Source: Planoprotostelium fungivorum
Taxonomy: Eukaryota > Evosea > Variosea > Cavosteliida > Cavosteliaceae
NCBI GenBank assembly: GCA_003024175.1
Contig: MDYQ01000120.1
Location: 1-64,000, forward strand
Direction of reading: 5' to 3'
DNA length: 64,000 nucleotides
This document shows positions 1 to 11,906 of this stretch, piece by piece; position 1 is the first letter of the stretch, and every line of letters begins with the position of its first letter. A program made the position numbers and the translations under genes. The notes below the pieces were generated by a model. It was not told the origin of the DNA. It searched no databases and worked only from the letters and a program-made list of their open reading frames with translations.

Positions 1-276
1 TATGATAAGACGTCTACGAACGCCTACCTGTGCGTGGTCTCTGGAAAGTGAAAACGTTCGAGCGGTTATACTATGATGTCTCTTTGCGATATCTCGATAA
101 ATTCCGAAGCGAAAATTTCCGCAGAACAGCTTGGTAAGCGTGACTCGATAAGGGGAAGGATTATGTGATGGCAAGGGTCTGTGACGAGGCGGTTCAAGAC
201 GAGCCAGTTCGGACCAATAAGTAGGTATGAATGGACGATTAGAGTCAGGAGGAGGGAAGATGTAGTCACGCTGCAT
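1..276 (-). CDS. Hypothetical protein, 5' part only (runs off window start)
   Basis: A minus-strand reading frame starts at an ATG at 274-276 and stays open to the left edge of the window, about 92 codons. The in-frame codon run upstream of this ATG meets a stop soon, so the ATG is the natural start unless an intron precedes it. The predicted N-terminus begins MQRDYIFPPPDSNRPF, is rich in Pro and Arg, and is followed by a more ordinary segment with the string VTLTKLFCGNFRFGIYRD. I do not recognise a domain. A GTAGG donor-like site near position 9 could end the first exon. It faces away from the next gene, so the interval up to 579 would be a shared promoter. It is called real mainly on its length and composition; confidence is low. 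Confidence 0.35.
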   Translation of the reverse strand, partial: MQRDYIFPPPDSNRPFIPTYWSELARLEPPRHRPLPSHNPSPYRVTLTKLFCGNFRFGIYRDIAKRHHSITARTFSLSRDHAQVGVRRRLII

Positions 277-578
277 GACTGTATCCAGTGGCTGCTTCAA
301 GGTATGTAACGCATCTTGTTTTTTTCCCTTGGTTTCCACGAACAAAAGCGAGTCATCTCATGATCTGAAGATCACGTGATGGTGGGTGCCGATCACGCAC
401 GACCGCCATTCTTGTGAAACGGAGTTATAACTTCACTCCGTCTCTTAAATTCACTCGTGGCAGAGTGCCCTCATGACGATCTCATGGCGGAAGCAGAGGA
501 AGAGGGAATTTATTGATGTGAGTGAGGAAATGTTCATTTTCAACCGAATACACAACACACAAACATCTCAAGCAAGTC
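277..578. other. Intergenic, probable divergent promoter
   Basis: There is no convincing coding sequence. The stretch separates a leftward and a rightward reading frame and includes a short AT-rich tract near 318-340. I see no clear TATA box or repeat. Confidence 0.4.
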
Positions 579-740
579 ATGTCTGAAAAAGTAGGCGGCC
601 ACTCCCTTCCTAACGGAACTCGAACCAGTGACAACAAATACGAGGCAGACAACGGAGGTTGGAAGGCCACAGGTCCAGGTTATTCTGTTTCCCACAATTA
701 TAAGGGTCCAAAGCCCAACAGGTCCACTGTGAGCAAATAG
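579..740 (+). CDS. Possible small Gly/Asn-rich protein
   Basis: An ATG at 579 opens 53 codons ending at a TAG at 738-740. The product is small, hydrophilic and Gly/Asn/Lys-rich, with the segment GGWKATGPGYSVSHNYKGPK. It has no signal peptide and no membrane segment. An AATAAA lies about 20 bases after the stop, which suits the 3' end of a short transcript. I do not recognise a family. It could be a short orphan protein or a chance frame; the even composition and the downstream AATAAA are the only supports. Confidence 0.35.
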   Translation: MSEKVGGHSLPNGTRTSDNKYEADNGGWKATGPGYSVSHNYKGPKPNRSTVSK

Positions 741-1037
741 AGATGTGCTGTGGGCCAAAAATAAATCGTACACATTTCAACTCAGCCTATTCATATCCAG
801 TATAGATTTCCACACAGACTGCATAAAGCGAGTACAGAGCGCACGAACGCTTACAAATGTTTTGCAGAGGATCACCAAACAGAACACAGGAGACGAGCAT
901 TCAGTGCGAGGAGAGTTGTAGAGAAATGGACTATAATACCCCCTTTTACTATGATGTGTGCCATGATCAATCGGTTTTGCTGTATCATTTTTATTCGTGT
1001 TTTATTATTCGATATCCGCAAAGACAAACGGCTGACG
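741..1037. other. Intergenic upstream of PARG gene
   Basis: The open frames here are short and show no family resemblance. The stretch contains the putative poly(A) signal of the small upstream ORF and presumably the promoter of the glycohydrolase gene. Nothing else stands out. Confidence 0.4.
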
Positions 1038-3319
1038 ATGGACCGACCCTCGTTCAGGCAGAAGACGAGTCGTATGAAAGACATCATTCGTAAGGAATCG
1101 TTCGTCTCAGAAGAGCAGAACGAAGATTCAGGGCATACAAGCTACAATGCTGCGGAGAAAGTAGCTGTAGTTCTATCTGAGAGGCTGTCAAATGAAAAGT
1201 CTATCGAACTTTGGGAGCGACAGATGTTGTCCCCCAATGTAATCTTGGCAAGCTCAACTGATTACGTGATTGATGCAGGAGTTGGTGAAAAAGCTCCTCA
1301 GAGCAGGTGAGCGAAGTATCATCGCCGAGGGTAATCGTCACAGATGGGATCTTGTTGTTCGACGATTAAAGGCTCAGCCGATTCTGCACTGCGGAGATCT
1401 TCTGGTAATGTTGTTATCGACTTAATTGTTCAACTATCGATCAGGACGCGTTGTGCGACATTCATCCCAACAAACCAAGACGAGACTTTTATGGAGTGAT
1501 TAGCTTCTTTGGTGTCCCAGAATACGAGGCCTTGTACACCACACACCTGGAGTACTACACTGAGATCCTTGAAGGAGCACCAGAGAAGAAGAAAGAGGAG
1601 AATGGTTTCACAACAATAGAACAATCAGAAGAATTCTTCCAATACGTGAGTCAATGCAAGAGATGAGCTGAATAGACCACAGCTGTTGCCTCAAATGATT
1701 GATTTATCTCTGGAGATGCCAAGACTTTTTCCGGACCCATTACCAAAACTAATACAAGACGGTGAGACACTGAGCTTTACGAGCCTGACGGAACCAGAAT
1801 CCTCCTCCATTGCGCTCTCTAAGAAACAGGTAGTCCACACATCGTCGTGAGAATGATATAGAACAGGTGGCATGTATCATAGCCAATTTGTTCTTTTGTA
1901 CATTTCCCACAACACAATTATACCAACCCTCTCCATCAGACCAAGTGCAAAAATTTCCCGAATTCTCATTCAATCGATTGTGGAGTTATCGCCCCATCAT
2001 ACCCACTCATGAGGCGACTCTCATCTACTCCATTCTACATTATCTCAAAAGATTCTTCAGTGGTATGTCTCTCTGTCTCATTCTTCTCGTCTCATTCTCA
2101 TCATGCTTAGAACAATCTAGTAATCTGACACGAAAGATCATCTATCAGAGAAGGTATGGCGGATATCTTGATTCGATCTCAATCATTTAGGGCATTACAC
2201 GAGGCTGACTTTCCAGACTGGTCAAAGTCCCCCAGAACTTTCGATCAAGTATCATTACAAGTGAGCGAATGATATTACGTAGATACTCAAACGATGATCA
2301 GGTGCATGACAGTGGAGGTGAGAATGCAAAGAGATGAGAGGATCGACGTTGTGCAGGAATAGAAGATTCTCAAGGGACTTTACATGTTGATTTTGCCAAT
2401 GCCTATCTTGGAGGAGGGGTACTCCATGGCGTGAGTAACAAATCACTATCGCATCTCAAATTCAGCAGGGATGCGTACAGGAGGAGATTCGATTCATGAT
2501 GTATCCCGAGTGTATTGCTGGGATGTTGTTCTGTGCCGTCATGAAAGATAATGAGGTAACCTTTCCTATGCATGTTAGTATGACCCAATCAGGTCATTCT
2601 CATAAGAGGTGCAGAGAGGTACTGTTCTACAACAGGCTATGGACGGTAGATACACAATTTGAGATGTTTGACTCTGAATGACTGTGTCTAGGTCTCTCAG
2701 ATTTGCTGGGGATTACAGAGACAACACACCAATGTCCGTGAAACGATGAATGATCTAAACTGACTGACTTGCAGCGTGAGCGGAATGCTAGACACACACT
2801 TGGTGGCAATGGATGCCACTCACTTCTATCAACCAGAGAAACAGTACGGAGAGGGTAGCATCACACGAGAGCTAGACAAATGCTACTGTGCGTTCTTTTC
2901 AGACCGCCAAGAAAGTGGACCTCTTAGGACCATAGCAACGGGAAGTATCCTTTCAATGATGCACAATCATTTTTGTCTTCTTGATTCAATCAGACTGGGG
3001 GTGTGGAGTATTTCGAGGAGACAAAGAACTCAAATTTCTAATCCAACTAATGGGAGCAGCCCTCAATGATAGGAGCATCGACTACTACACATTTGGCGAG
3101 GCTCACTCAGATCGTTTCGAAGCCATGAAGGCCCTACTATCGGAGAAACAGACCACAGCAGGTGAGCACTGCTCTGAGTCTTTGAGCCTCAGACAAGCTA
3201 CAGGACAATTGTACAAGATTCTAATTCAGTACTCCGTTGGCTCTGGTAGTGTCTTTGCACACGTGCTCAGCTCACTGGAGGGCTCTTTCGGTCATAAGAT
3301 GGCCTGTATGATACAGTGA
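1038..3319 (+). CDS. PARG: Poly(ADP-ribose) glycohydrolase
   Basis: PARG hydrolyses poly(ADP-ribose) chains on proteins and so reverses PARP signalling, mainly in the nucleus. Joining exons across roughly ten short introns gives the family's landmarks in order. KKQVACIIANLFFCTFP (around 1825-1910) is the helical region before the macrodomain. VDFANAYLGGGVLHG (around 2386-2430) plus GCVQEEIRF (from 2469) forms the GGG...QEE catalytic signature with its two glutamates. The late block ATGNWGCGVFRGDKELK follows the splice near 2945-2992. A 38-base intron at 2431-2468 cuts the catalytic signature exactly between GGG and QEE. The start at 1038 is the first ATG giving a plausible hydrophilic N-terminus; 1075 is an alternative. 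The TGA at 3317-3319 ends it. The N-terminal extension is short compared with metazoan PARG. Family assignment is firm; the first exons are less so. Confidence 0.88.
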
Positions 3320-3549
3320 CTGTTGTGTAAGTTGGAGTGGGCATGGAGGACTTCCTGTGGTTGGAGATCAAAATGAGAGAGACAAAGTAAAATTCGTGAA
3401 ATCGTAACTAAGGTGGAAATGGGTTTGGAGGAATCACGGCGAAAATTCATTCAAAACAGCAGTCCGGTCTGAAAGTCACGAGAGTCAGAACGACCATCAC
3501 CACTCTATTCACATATACGCACGCACGCTTCACGAACAACTACGATAAC

Positions 3550-5420
3550 ATGATGAAATCTACCAGTTCACCAGTATTACAGCTCGATGGTGAGTTTCCA
3601 GTGATTGGAAGTTCTTAAAATGTGCAGCATCAAACTACGGACCTGCCAGTCCAAGTTTGCACCGAAGCCCCTCCTCACGAAGAGTCTTATGCTCTCCTGA
3701 AAGATCGAGGAAACCATTGAAGAGGAAACTCTTACCCACAAAGATCTCAGCAATTTTCGACTTTGTGAAGCCAAAGAAGAAGGTTTTCAATGAGAAAGCT
3801 GGCAGGTGCGTAATGTTCTCTTCTCGACAAGTTTGACTCAGACAGTGACTGCACTAAAGAGGAGGAGATGTTCCCTTTCACCGAACTGCCGTTAGAGATC
3901 AGAGTTCACGTCTTGTGCTTTGTCGAGGCACCTGATCTACTCAATTTGTCTTTGGTTGATAGACAGCTGAATGAGCTCATCAACCGATCTAACATATTAT
4001 GGAAACCAGCTTGCTACAATAAGGTTTGATACGTCTGACGATCCTCTCTGATCTGTTCAGTGGTCTGCTATCGAAGAAGCAGAGGAATCAGCTGTGAAAT
4101 CACTAAACAACAACTGGAAGAGATATTTTCACTTCAAGATGGCCATCAATGCACCCGAGAAGTCTGGTGAGTTTAATCTCCATAGATTACCGTCTGACAC
4201 AGCACAGCCTGTTTCCACTGGAAGATAAAGGACGTATCTGCCAACTCCGTCCCATCTGCCAGACAATCTCTATCAGCCTGCAATCTACACGACAACCGCG
4301 TAGTCTACATCGGGGGGCAGACCTCTGTACAGACACGTTTCGACGACGTGTTCATCTACAATACGGACACCAGAACATTCAACAAGCTCAATATCGAAGA
4401 GGGCACGATCCCAAAATTTGCACGACATGCAGCCGCCTCTGTTGGTGATAGAGTAAGTCTTCTGTGAGGTCTTCTGTCTGAATGGAAAAGGTCTTTGTCT
4501 TTGGAGGTTATGACGGAGTGGAGAAGTTCTTCGGACTGAGTGTGTTGGACACTGTCAGAGGATCATGGTACACCCCCTCAACCGAAGGTGTATTATCACC
4601 CATCCCCAGAACCAACCACCAATTTGTATCTGTTGGTGACAAGATCTACCTCTTTGGTGGTAACGACACCACCCGTGTGACATCCAACCCTGGTATGCAT
4701 CTACTCTATCATTCATACTATCATCCAAATTGTCTACATTTGTCACTTCTCTCTTGCCCTGACAGACATTGTAGATGGGGGCCAGTTTGGGACCTTTGGT
4801 GACTTCTGGCAACTGGACACGGCAACACTGACATGGAGCGAGCCCAAGACATTCGGAAACAAGAAGCCGTGCGCTCGTAGTGGTCATCACATGGTGGTGG
4901 TGGACCAATGCATCTATCTATTTGGGGGAGGCCTGTGGAATGACAAGAGAAAAGTTTGGAGTGAGAGATTCAACGACATGTGGGTCATGAACACGGAGAC
5001 GATGACGTGGAAGGAGATCCAACAGAAGAGCCCCCCCACCCATGCCTTCATCTCCCTTCCTTGCTGGAGGATGGGCCCTTTCATCTTCGTCTACAACGAC
5101 TCTCTGTACTGCTTCGACATTTGTGAGTATCTTTCAATCCGTGTGCGACCATCGAGTCTAATTTGTCGATAGTGACTGGGAGCTGGACAGTGGTCAAGAC
5201 AAGAGGCAGCAAGCCACAAAAGAGATTCCTTGGCTCAGCCAGCTTTGTGGAGTCTAAGGGATGTGCCTATATGTTTGCTGGAGTGTATTCCTCAGTCGTC
5301 AACTGTTTCGATGAGCTATCGCTGTCCCCTCCTAAGAACTTCATGACGACTATGATGAAGGCGGAGTCTGCTGCTAAGCGAGAGGAACAGCTTATCAATG
5401 TTAACATGAATGATAAATAA
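3550..5420 (+). CDS. F-box and kelch-repeat protein
   Basis: This is a likely substrate receptor of an SCF (Skp1-cullin-F-box) ubiquitin ligase. After a basic N-terminus rich in Ser, Arg and Lys comes an F-box with the string FTELPLEIRVHVLCFVEAPD (around 3880-3940). Kelch blades follow: RVVYIGGQTSVQTRFDDVF, VFVFGGYDGVEKFFG, KIYLFGGNDT and IYLFGGGLWNDK, each with the diagnostic Gly-Gly pair after a hydrophobic strand. The last blade is weak (CAYMFAGVYSS), so five or six blades are likely. At least six GTGAG/GTAAG introns of 38 to 90 bases were placed by phase. The TAA at 5418-5420 ends the gene, only 127 bases before the next ATG. The substrate cannot be told from sequence. F-box plus kelch combinations are best known from plants and some protists. 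Confidence 0.85.
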
Positions 5421-5546
5421 CAAGACAATGTTAGTATCTTTTGTTTGTGGGAGATTATTCAAATATCCGAAAAACAAGTTCGGCTGACGAAACACAACTG
5501 TCGGCTCGGTGTCTGCGGGTCGGTTGGTGGATCCAACACAAATTCA

Positions 5547-8500
5547 ATGTCTTCTCTCCTAAAAGCGGTGGGGAACCTTTTATCGAAAAAAGAAGAGAGA
5601 CCACCCCAAGATTCCGAATGGGGTCGGATGCTGGTATGCTAATTCCTTTTGACGAGATCTCACGCAGCTCCTAGGTATCTGTTCACTGCGACATGTGCGG
5701 TACAAAAGTAAACGATTTAGGGAAGCACTGGTACCATTGCACAGGTAATCCTGCGCCGCACGTATTCAATTAAGACATGCGATCGATTAACAATATTCAG
5801 AATGTTCTGGATTCGATGCCTGTGATAACTGCTTCCAAAACCATACACATCCTCACTATATGCCGAGAATATATGGTATTTGATGAATACTGTTAGCGTC
5901 TGATCACAACGACAGTAACACACGGGAGAGCGCATAGTATCATCACCAGCTTTCGCACTGTTCAAGGGAGTATGAAGTGTGTCTATTCGAGTGATTTTTA
6001 TTGAAGAATTCAGAGCCTCTTTTGCGCTGTACGATAACCGCCCTTTGTTTGGTATATACCGAGGTGATTCTGTCGATTCGATCGATCGTTGATTCATGCA
6101 GAGGAGTCATGCCTATGTGAATCAAGCGCACGAAGAGATTTTACCGTGAAAGTGAGACCAGTGATACATCAAAACCACTGAATGATGTAAGAATCTGGAG
6201 GATGAGAATGACATCGAGCTCATCGTGTTGAGAGAAAGTATGAACGAGGAGGGAAGAATTGAATGGATCACTTACTGCGATGTGTACGATCGAATGGTGT
6301 CGAACATGATTGGCATGAGGGATATCTGTGGGATTAAACGGGTGATTTTAATCCTTTCTCTGTGATCTCAATGATGAAGGGCGATTTCGTGGGCATCTGC
6401 GCGTCCACCATCTTGGAGTTCTTCCTATTGGACTATGCAATCATCCTCCTGGGTGCTGTACTGGTTCCTATTCCCACCAATTTCGGTGAGAATATCGAAC
6501 AGCTGAATGGCTCACTGTGTTCAGACGATGAAGGATTACAACATGTTATCTCATCCACCAGATTGACTTGCATCTTCTGCGAGAGGGAGTTCACAGAGAG
6601 GTTTCTCAAATATAAGATAGAATTGGTGAGAGCGGCTACACGATCATGATTCTGAATCAGCTCAGAATCTTCCGTTAGTGAGGATCGTTGAGATCGATCG
6701 AAGGAACCAGCTGAGACCCCCAGCACCACGAGACATGAAAGATGAGACAGAGGCAGACGGAGTGAAGATGACCCTACATTCACATCTGGAGGCTTATGTG
6801 AGATCAGTAAGGAAAGTGACGATGACAAGAATATAGGGTAGAAAGAAGAGCAAAGAAGAGTGCGACCTGCACAAGCTCGATCCCCAAAAACTGATCGAGA
6901 TGCACGATCAAGAGGTGGGAAGAGGAATGACATCTCCATTCATGGCCGACAGAACAGTGGAGACGATCCAGAGGATTACACAGAGAAGGCAGAGAGGAGG
7001 AGAAAAGAGAGGAAGGGGAAGAAAGTAGAGAAACCATCACTTGTAGACAGAAACCAGGAGGACCTAACACAAGCAGACCAGATCTTCACCATCATTTTTA
7101 CTAGCGGTAGTACAGGAGTGCCAAAGGTAGCCATTCATTGATAATGAGCTGATGATGGACAAAGGGAGCGGTATTCAACAACGCAACATGGAATGATTCG
7201 ACCAAATCGAAATATCGGAGCCGATTTGACACACCAGTGGCAGTGAGTTGGGCACCTCTCTTCCATAGCAGTGGAAAGAGACATGTACTCGCTGACATCT
7301 ATCACGGTGGAAGGGTGTTTCTTTCTTCGATGATGCCATCTCACATCCCCAGATCGGTATCTTGTCTAGAGGTATGGCCAATATATTCGACGACATACAA
7401 TTGATTGGACCCACTCATGTCAGCTCGACACCGAGGTAATCGCTGTATCTAACGTCATCCGTTAATCTGTGTAGATTATGGAACGTATTATACCATCAAT
7501 TTGGTTCAGAGCTAGCGACCCTTGCTACAGAAGCGAAAGCCCAGGAAGGAACTGAGGAATACAAGGCAATAAGGAAACAGTTGATGAATCAATACGGAAA
7601 GAAATTAGGAAAGAGAGTATGGACCGTAGGATCTGGAGGTGCAGTGTCGTCGTATTACCTTATATTCTGTTCTATCGTCTTATTCACAAAATATCTATTT
7701 TATTAAATAGCACATCGTCCAACATGCCTGTAGGTGCCCCCACAAGTCAGGAGGTTTTGCACTTCCTCAAGTGAGTTGAGAATGGTGAAACCTCTAATGT
7801 AATCAGAGAATGCTTTAAATGTACAATTAGCAATGGTTATGGAGGTGAGAAAAGGATATCTTCGTATTTAACACCCACAGCCACTGAGACAGGATCGATA
7901 CAAAGTGGTGGGCAGATCAACTTAGAGGACGGGGTGAGTAAGTTCATGTAAGTGCGAGCTCAATCCAAAAGGTTCAATATCGAATCGCTGATGTCCCAGA
8001 ATTGAACTATTTTACAACTGATAGACCTCATCCAAGGGGTGAACTTGTCGTCAAGACCAAAACTATGGTTGTCGGTTATTGGGACAACGACAAGTTGAAG
8101 TGAGTTATGCCCTGAGCTCACTTGCTCAATCTACTCTCAGTGAGGAGTCTTTCACATCGGACGGTTACTTCAAAACTGGTGATCAATTTCTGCAGTACAT
8201 GATTTAACGAAACCAGGAGATATCGTGGAGTTGAATGGCCCAAACCAAGTCAAGATCATCGATAGAAAAAAAGCTTTCTTCAAGCTGGCCCAGGGTGAAT
8301 TTGTAGCGTGAGTGAGGATTGTGCACTCTTATGATTGAGCCAATGTAGTCCCGAGAAGCTGGAGATCATTTACGTCAGCAGCGCATATATCGAGCAGATA
8401 TGGGTCACTGGGGACATGTTACAATCTTACATAGTATGAGGATCGAATTCCTTTGACTGTTCTGATGCAATCTCAGGTAGCCGTCATAGTCCCCAATTTT

Positions 8501-10892
8501 GCGAATGTATCATCCGCTCTCAACGTCAGTCTATCTAACGAGCAGTTGATTCAGGAACAGAAATGTAAAGACCTCATCTTCGAGGACATGATCCGTTTAG
8601 CCCAGGAAGAACACGTGAGATCATTCTCTCATTCATCTTCTGATTTCCCTAGTTGGCAACGTATGAGATCCCATTGAAATTTCATCTCAGTGACCAAGTT
8701 TGGACAGTGGCTAATGGTTTGTTAACTTCGACTTCCAAATTAGCAAGAGGACAGATGCGGACTCATTTCAAAACTGTTGTCGATGGACTCTACTCTGATT
8801 CAACACAAAGTATGTCCTGTACAATGACCCTATTTAATCTATTTACAGCGCTGTCCATCGAGCAGAAGGAGTATAATACAAATCTCTTCACAAGCATAGC
8901 TTCTCAAGTGCTTGGTCTGAAAGCGTTGGGAGAAGGTAATGAGCCTCTCTGATGAATGTGAAATGAACAGGTGACAACCTGGTATCTCTCGGTTTAGACT
9001 CTCTGGCGGCTGTATCCATTTGCAAGAAGCTCAAGGCTAAGACTGGTGTTGAGGTAGTCTGAAACATTTGATGGATCTGACAGCACAGGTACCCATCAGT
9101 GTCATCTATGGAGCATCCGATGTGTCGAGTATCAATGAATACATACAACACAAGAGTGAGGAGATCAGAACATCCACTGAAGAGATGAACGTAAGACACT
9201 CCATGCATAGCCATTCTCACCCACACAGGTGGACTTTCGGAGAGAACTAGAGACACTGTTACAAGAGAGTCAGCTCATTGAGAGGGTGGAGAGCCACATG
9301 AAGAGGGCCATCCATGCGGACGTTGTCTCCCCAGTCTTCTTGACTGGTGCGACGGGCTTCCTAGGTATGGGATTCTGTGTTTTGCTTCTCAAGCCGTCAG
9401 GTGCATTTCTCTTGGCCGAATTACTGAAGCGAGACCCAAACATGGTGGTGTTCTGCTTGGTCCGTGTGTCACCCTCCACTAAGGAACAAGATAAACAACA
9501 AATAGCCCTGGAGAAAATCAAATCCAATCTGAAATACTACGGGATTTGGAGCGACTTGATGACACCCAACATCCAACCGGTGATCGCAATCACTTAGCGT
9601 TTACTCATGGGGTCAGGTTGCAGGAGATCTCAAGCTGCCATTTTTTGGTATGAGTGAGAAGAGCTTCAATGACATGGGAGAGAACATTATGTCCATTCTC
9701 CACTGTGGTGGTTGGGTCAATTCCATCTTTGACTATCAGACCATGAAGGTGTGAACCGCAGTGACAAGTTTCGTTGAGATCCCCACAGTCTTCCAACGTG
9801 AATGGAACTTTGGAAGTAGTTCGATTGGCCATGAAAAGTAGATTTGCTGTGGTGAGTCATCTATCACAGCGTGTGATGCTAACGTAGCCAGCCAATCCAC
9901 TTCATATCTACTATGAGTGCAGCCTTCAAGCTCAAAGCAGAGCTGCTAAACCCCGGTGTAGTACACACCCTGGATGATGAGTTTCTGCTAGCCAAGATGA
10001 GCAGGGGTTATGGACAATCCAAATGGATGGCAGGTGAACGAAATAGTGTGGATATACACTCAACAGAGTAGAGAGGATCATAATGGCCATACATCAACAT
10101 GGGTTTCCTGCGATCATCTATCAACCAGGAACCATCGGTGGTGACAACAGATCTGGTGATGTCAACCCAACAGATTATATTATGCAGGTCTGTTAAGCAA
10201 GAAGTAATGTGTTACTGACTACAATAGGTTGTTGGCTCATTTCTCCACATGAGAAAGGCACCTGATAGCCCCACGTCAGCCCTGGACTCGAACGATGGCC
10301 ATCCCCCCACTGTCAATTTGACTCCTGTTAATTTGATGGCTTCCTGGTTAGTGGATATGTTATGTGCCACCCAGAAGGTAATGAGATGCTGGGAAAATGG
10401 ATGATAACGAGAACAAGGATAAATCAATGAGAGAGAAGATTTTACTCAGTCAGCCCACCAGAAGATTACCGTTGATTAATCCTAATGGGAATACCACTTG
10501 GGAGAAGGTCGAGAATCGTATATGAGCACCTCCTGTTGACTTGATCATAGGTATTGAAGTGGACAAGAGAATATACAAGAGAGAAAACTGAACAGCAGCT
10601 CGAACTCCTTCCGTATTCTGAGTGGCATACAGAATTATCCAAAGCTGCAGGATGGGGAGGAAAAGTTAAGTCACTGGAGCCATTCGTGCGAGCATTATCT
10701 GGTAACGCTTATCTATTCGTCCGCCGCCTGAAATGCACAGCGAGCCTCCCATCCACTCAGACACGACAGCCTTCGAAAGTGCTCATTGAGACCAGATTAG
10801 TCTTTAACTGGATTGGTGTGGATGTAACTCAGTGTAAAGCTTTAGATAAGAAGCTTTTGTGGAAGTACCTTGCCAACATCGAAAAAAAATAG
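5547..10892 (+). CDS. Carboxylic acid reductase-like enzyme with N-terminal ZZ zinc finger (ZZ-A-PCP-R)
   Basis: The protein is built like bacterial and fungal carboxylic acid reductases, which activate an acid with ATP, load it on a phosphopantetheine carrier and reduce it with NADPH to an aldehyde. Parts in order: a ZZ zinc finger (CDMCGTK, then WYHCT joined across an intron to ECSGFDACDNCF, then HTHPHY; about 5680-5865); an adenylation domain with TIIFTSGSTGVPK (about 7090-7130), NGYGATETGS and KIIDRKKAFFKLAQGEFVA (about 8250-8310); a carrier domain with LGLDSLAAV (Ser is the phosphopantetheine site, about 8990); and a thioester-reductase domain with FLTGATGFLG, the Tyr-Lys pair in GYGQSKWMA (about 10010) and IIYQPGTIGG. 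The substrate is unknown. The ATG at 5547 is the first that reads into the finger; splicing phases keep one frame from finger to adenylation domain. The TAG is at 10890-10892. Domain calls are firm; about 20 introns make the exact protein uncertain. Confidence 0.85.
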
Positions 10893-10945
10893 CAAATAAA
10901 ATCGTTTACACAATCGCACGTGACCAGAACGAAGAGAACATCATC

Positions 10946-11674
10946 ATGCTCCGCACCTCCCTCTTCACCAGAGTAAATGGATTATCCTATAAGAGCCCTA
11001 TCAATGTGATGAAGGCACGATCCTGCAGTTCGGCTTCACACAACCCCCTCAAAATCAATCGGATCTTCGAGAACAACAAAGCGTGGGCCAAAGAGAAGGA
11101 TGTAGACTTCTTCAAAAAACTATCAGCTGGACAGAACCCAGAGTATCTTTGGATAGGTTGCAGCGATAGTCGCATACCTGCAGAGCAGATCACCGGACTA
11201 CAGGCAGGAGAGGTCTTTGTCCACCGTAATATTGCCAATCTAGTGTGCAACACCGATCTCAACGTCCAGTCGGTCATCAACTTCGGTGTGAAGGCATTGA
11301 AGGTCAAGCACATTGTGGTCTGTGGACATTACGCTTGCGGAGGAATCAAGGCAGCTTTGGCCCCACAGGACATGGGAATTCTCAATCCTTGGCTGCGGAA
11401 CATCAGGGATGTGTACAGACTACACGAGAAAGAATTGGACAGTATCAGCGATGAGGGACAGAAATCAGACCGATTGTCAGAGCTGAACGTGATTGAGCAA
11501 GCAAGAAATGTCATCAAGACGGCGGTAGTGCAGCAGTGTTACGAGGAGAATGGCTATCCCAGGGTCCACGCATTGATCTTCGATTTCAAGACTGGTCTAC
11601 TCAAGGATCTGGAACTGGACTTCGAAGCCATTCTGAAGAATATCAAGAAGATTTACAACCTCACCGGACAATAA
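10946..11674 (+). CDS. Beta-carbonic anhydrase
   Basis: It catalyses reversible hydration of CO2 to bicarbonate with a zinc ion. The single-exon 242-residue frame holds the beta-class zinc ligands: Cys and the catalytic Asp-Arg dyad in CSDSRIPAE, and His and Cys in VVCGHYACGG. Length is normal for the class. The ATG at 10946 starts an Arg/Ser-rich, acid-poor stretch (MLRTSLFTRVNGLSYKS) that looks like a mitochondrial presequence. The frame also stays open upstream of this ATG, overlapping the end of the reductase gene; that extension is not family-like and was left out. The TAA stop overlaps an AATAAA at 11670-11675. It sits 53 bases after the reductase stop on the same strand. Confidence 0.93.
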   Translation: MLRTSLFTRVNGLSYKSPINVMKARSCSSASHNPLKINRIFENNKAWAKEKDVDFFKKLSAGQNPEYLWIGCSDSRIPAEQITGLQAGEVFVHRNIANLVCNTDLNVQSVINFGVKALKVKHIVVCGHYACGGIKAALAPQDMGILNPWLRNIRDVYRLHEKELDSISDEGQKSDRLSELNVIEQARNVIKTAVVQQCYEENGYPRVHALIFDFKTGLLKDLELDFEAILKNIKKIYNLTGQ

Positions 11675-11675
11675 A
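11670..11675 (+). terminator. AATAAA overlapping the carbonic anhydrase stop
   Basis: The last codons CAA TAA plus the next base form AATAAA. This is the canonical eukaryotic poly(A) signal and there is no better one within the next 50 bases. Confidence 0.5.
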
Positions 11676-11906
11676 TAGTAAGTGACATCACTTTGCTTTG
11701 TTCAATAGCAGACAGATTGAACAAAATACTGGGTGATATAAATACAACCACTTTCGAATGTCTTTCGGTCCCTCAGATTTGGTGTCGTTTGCATCTTGTC
11801 ATCCGACTCGGACCGAGTGCGGAGAGTTGTAACTTGTAATGGAACTTGCGCAAGAGAACATTATTCACCAAGAAGCAAATTCGTGACGTCAACAACCAAC
11901 AAACAG

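Noticed and set aside
610-650. GGTTCGAGTTCC, a tRNA B-box-like string on the minus strand
   Set aside because: The flanks do not form a T-arm stem and no acceptor or anticodon arm follows.
6433-6939. 168-codon minus-strand open frame
   Set aside because: It is antisense to the adenylation domain of the reductase; the Ser/Leu-rich product looks like a mirror of the coding strand.
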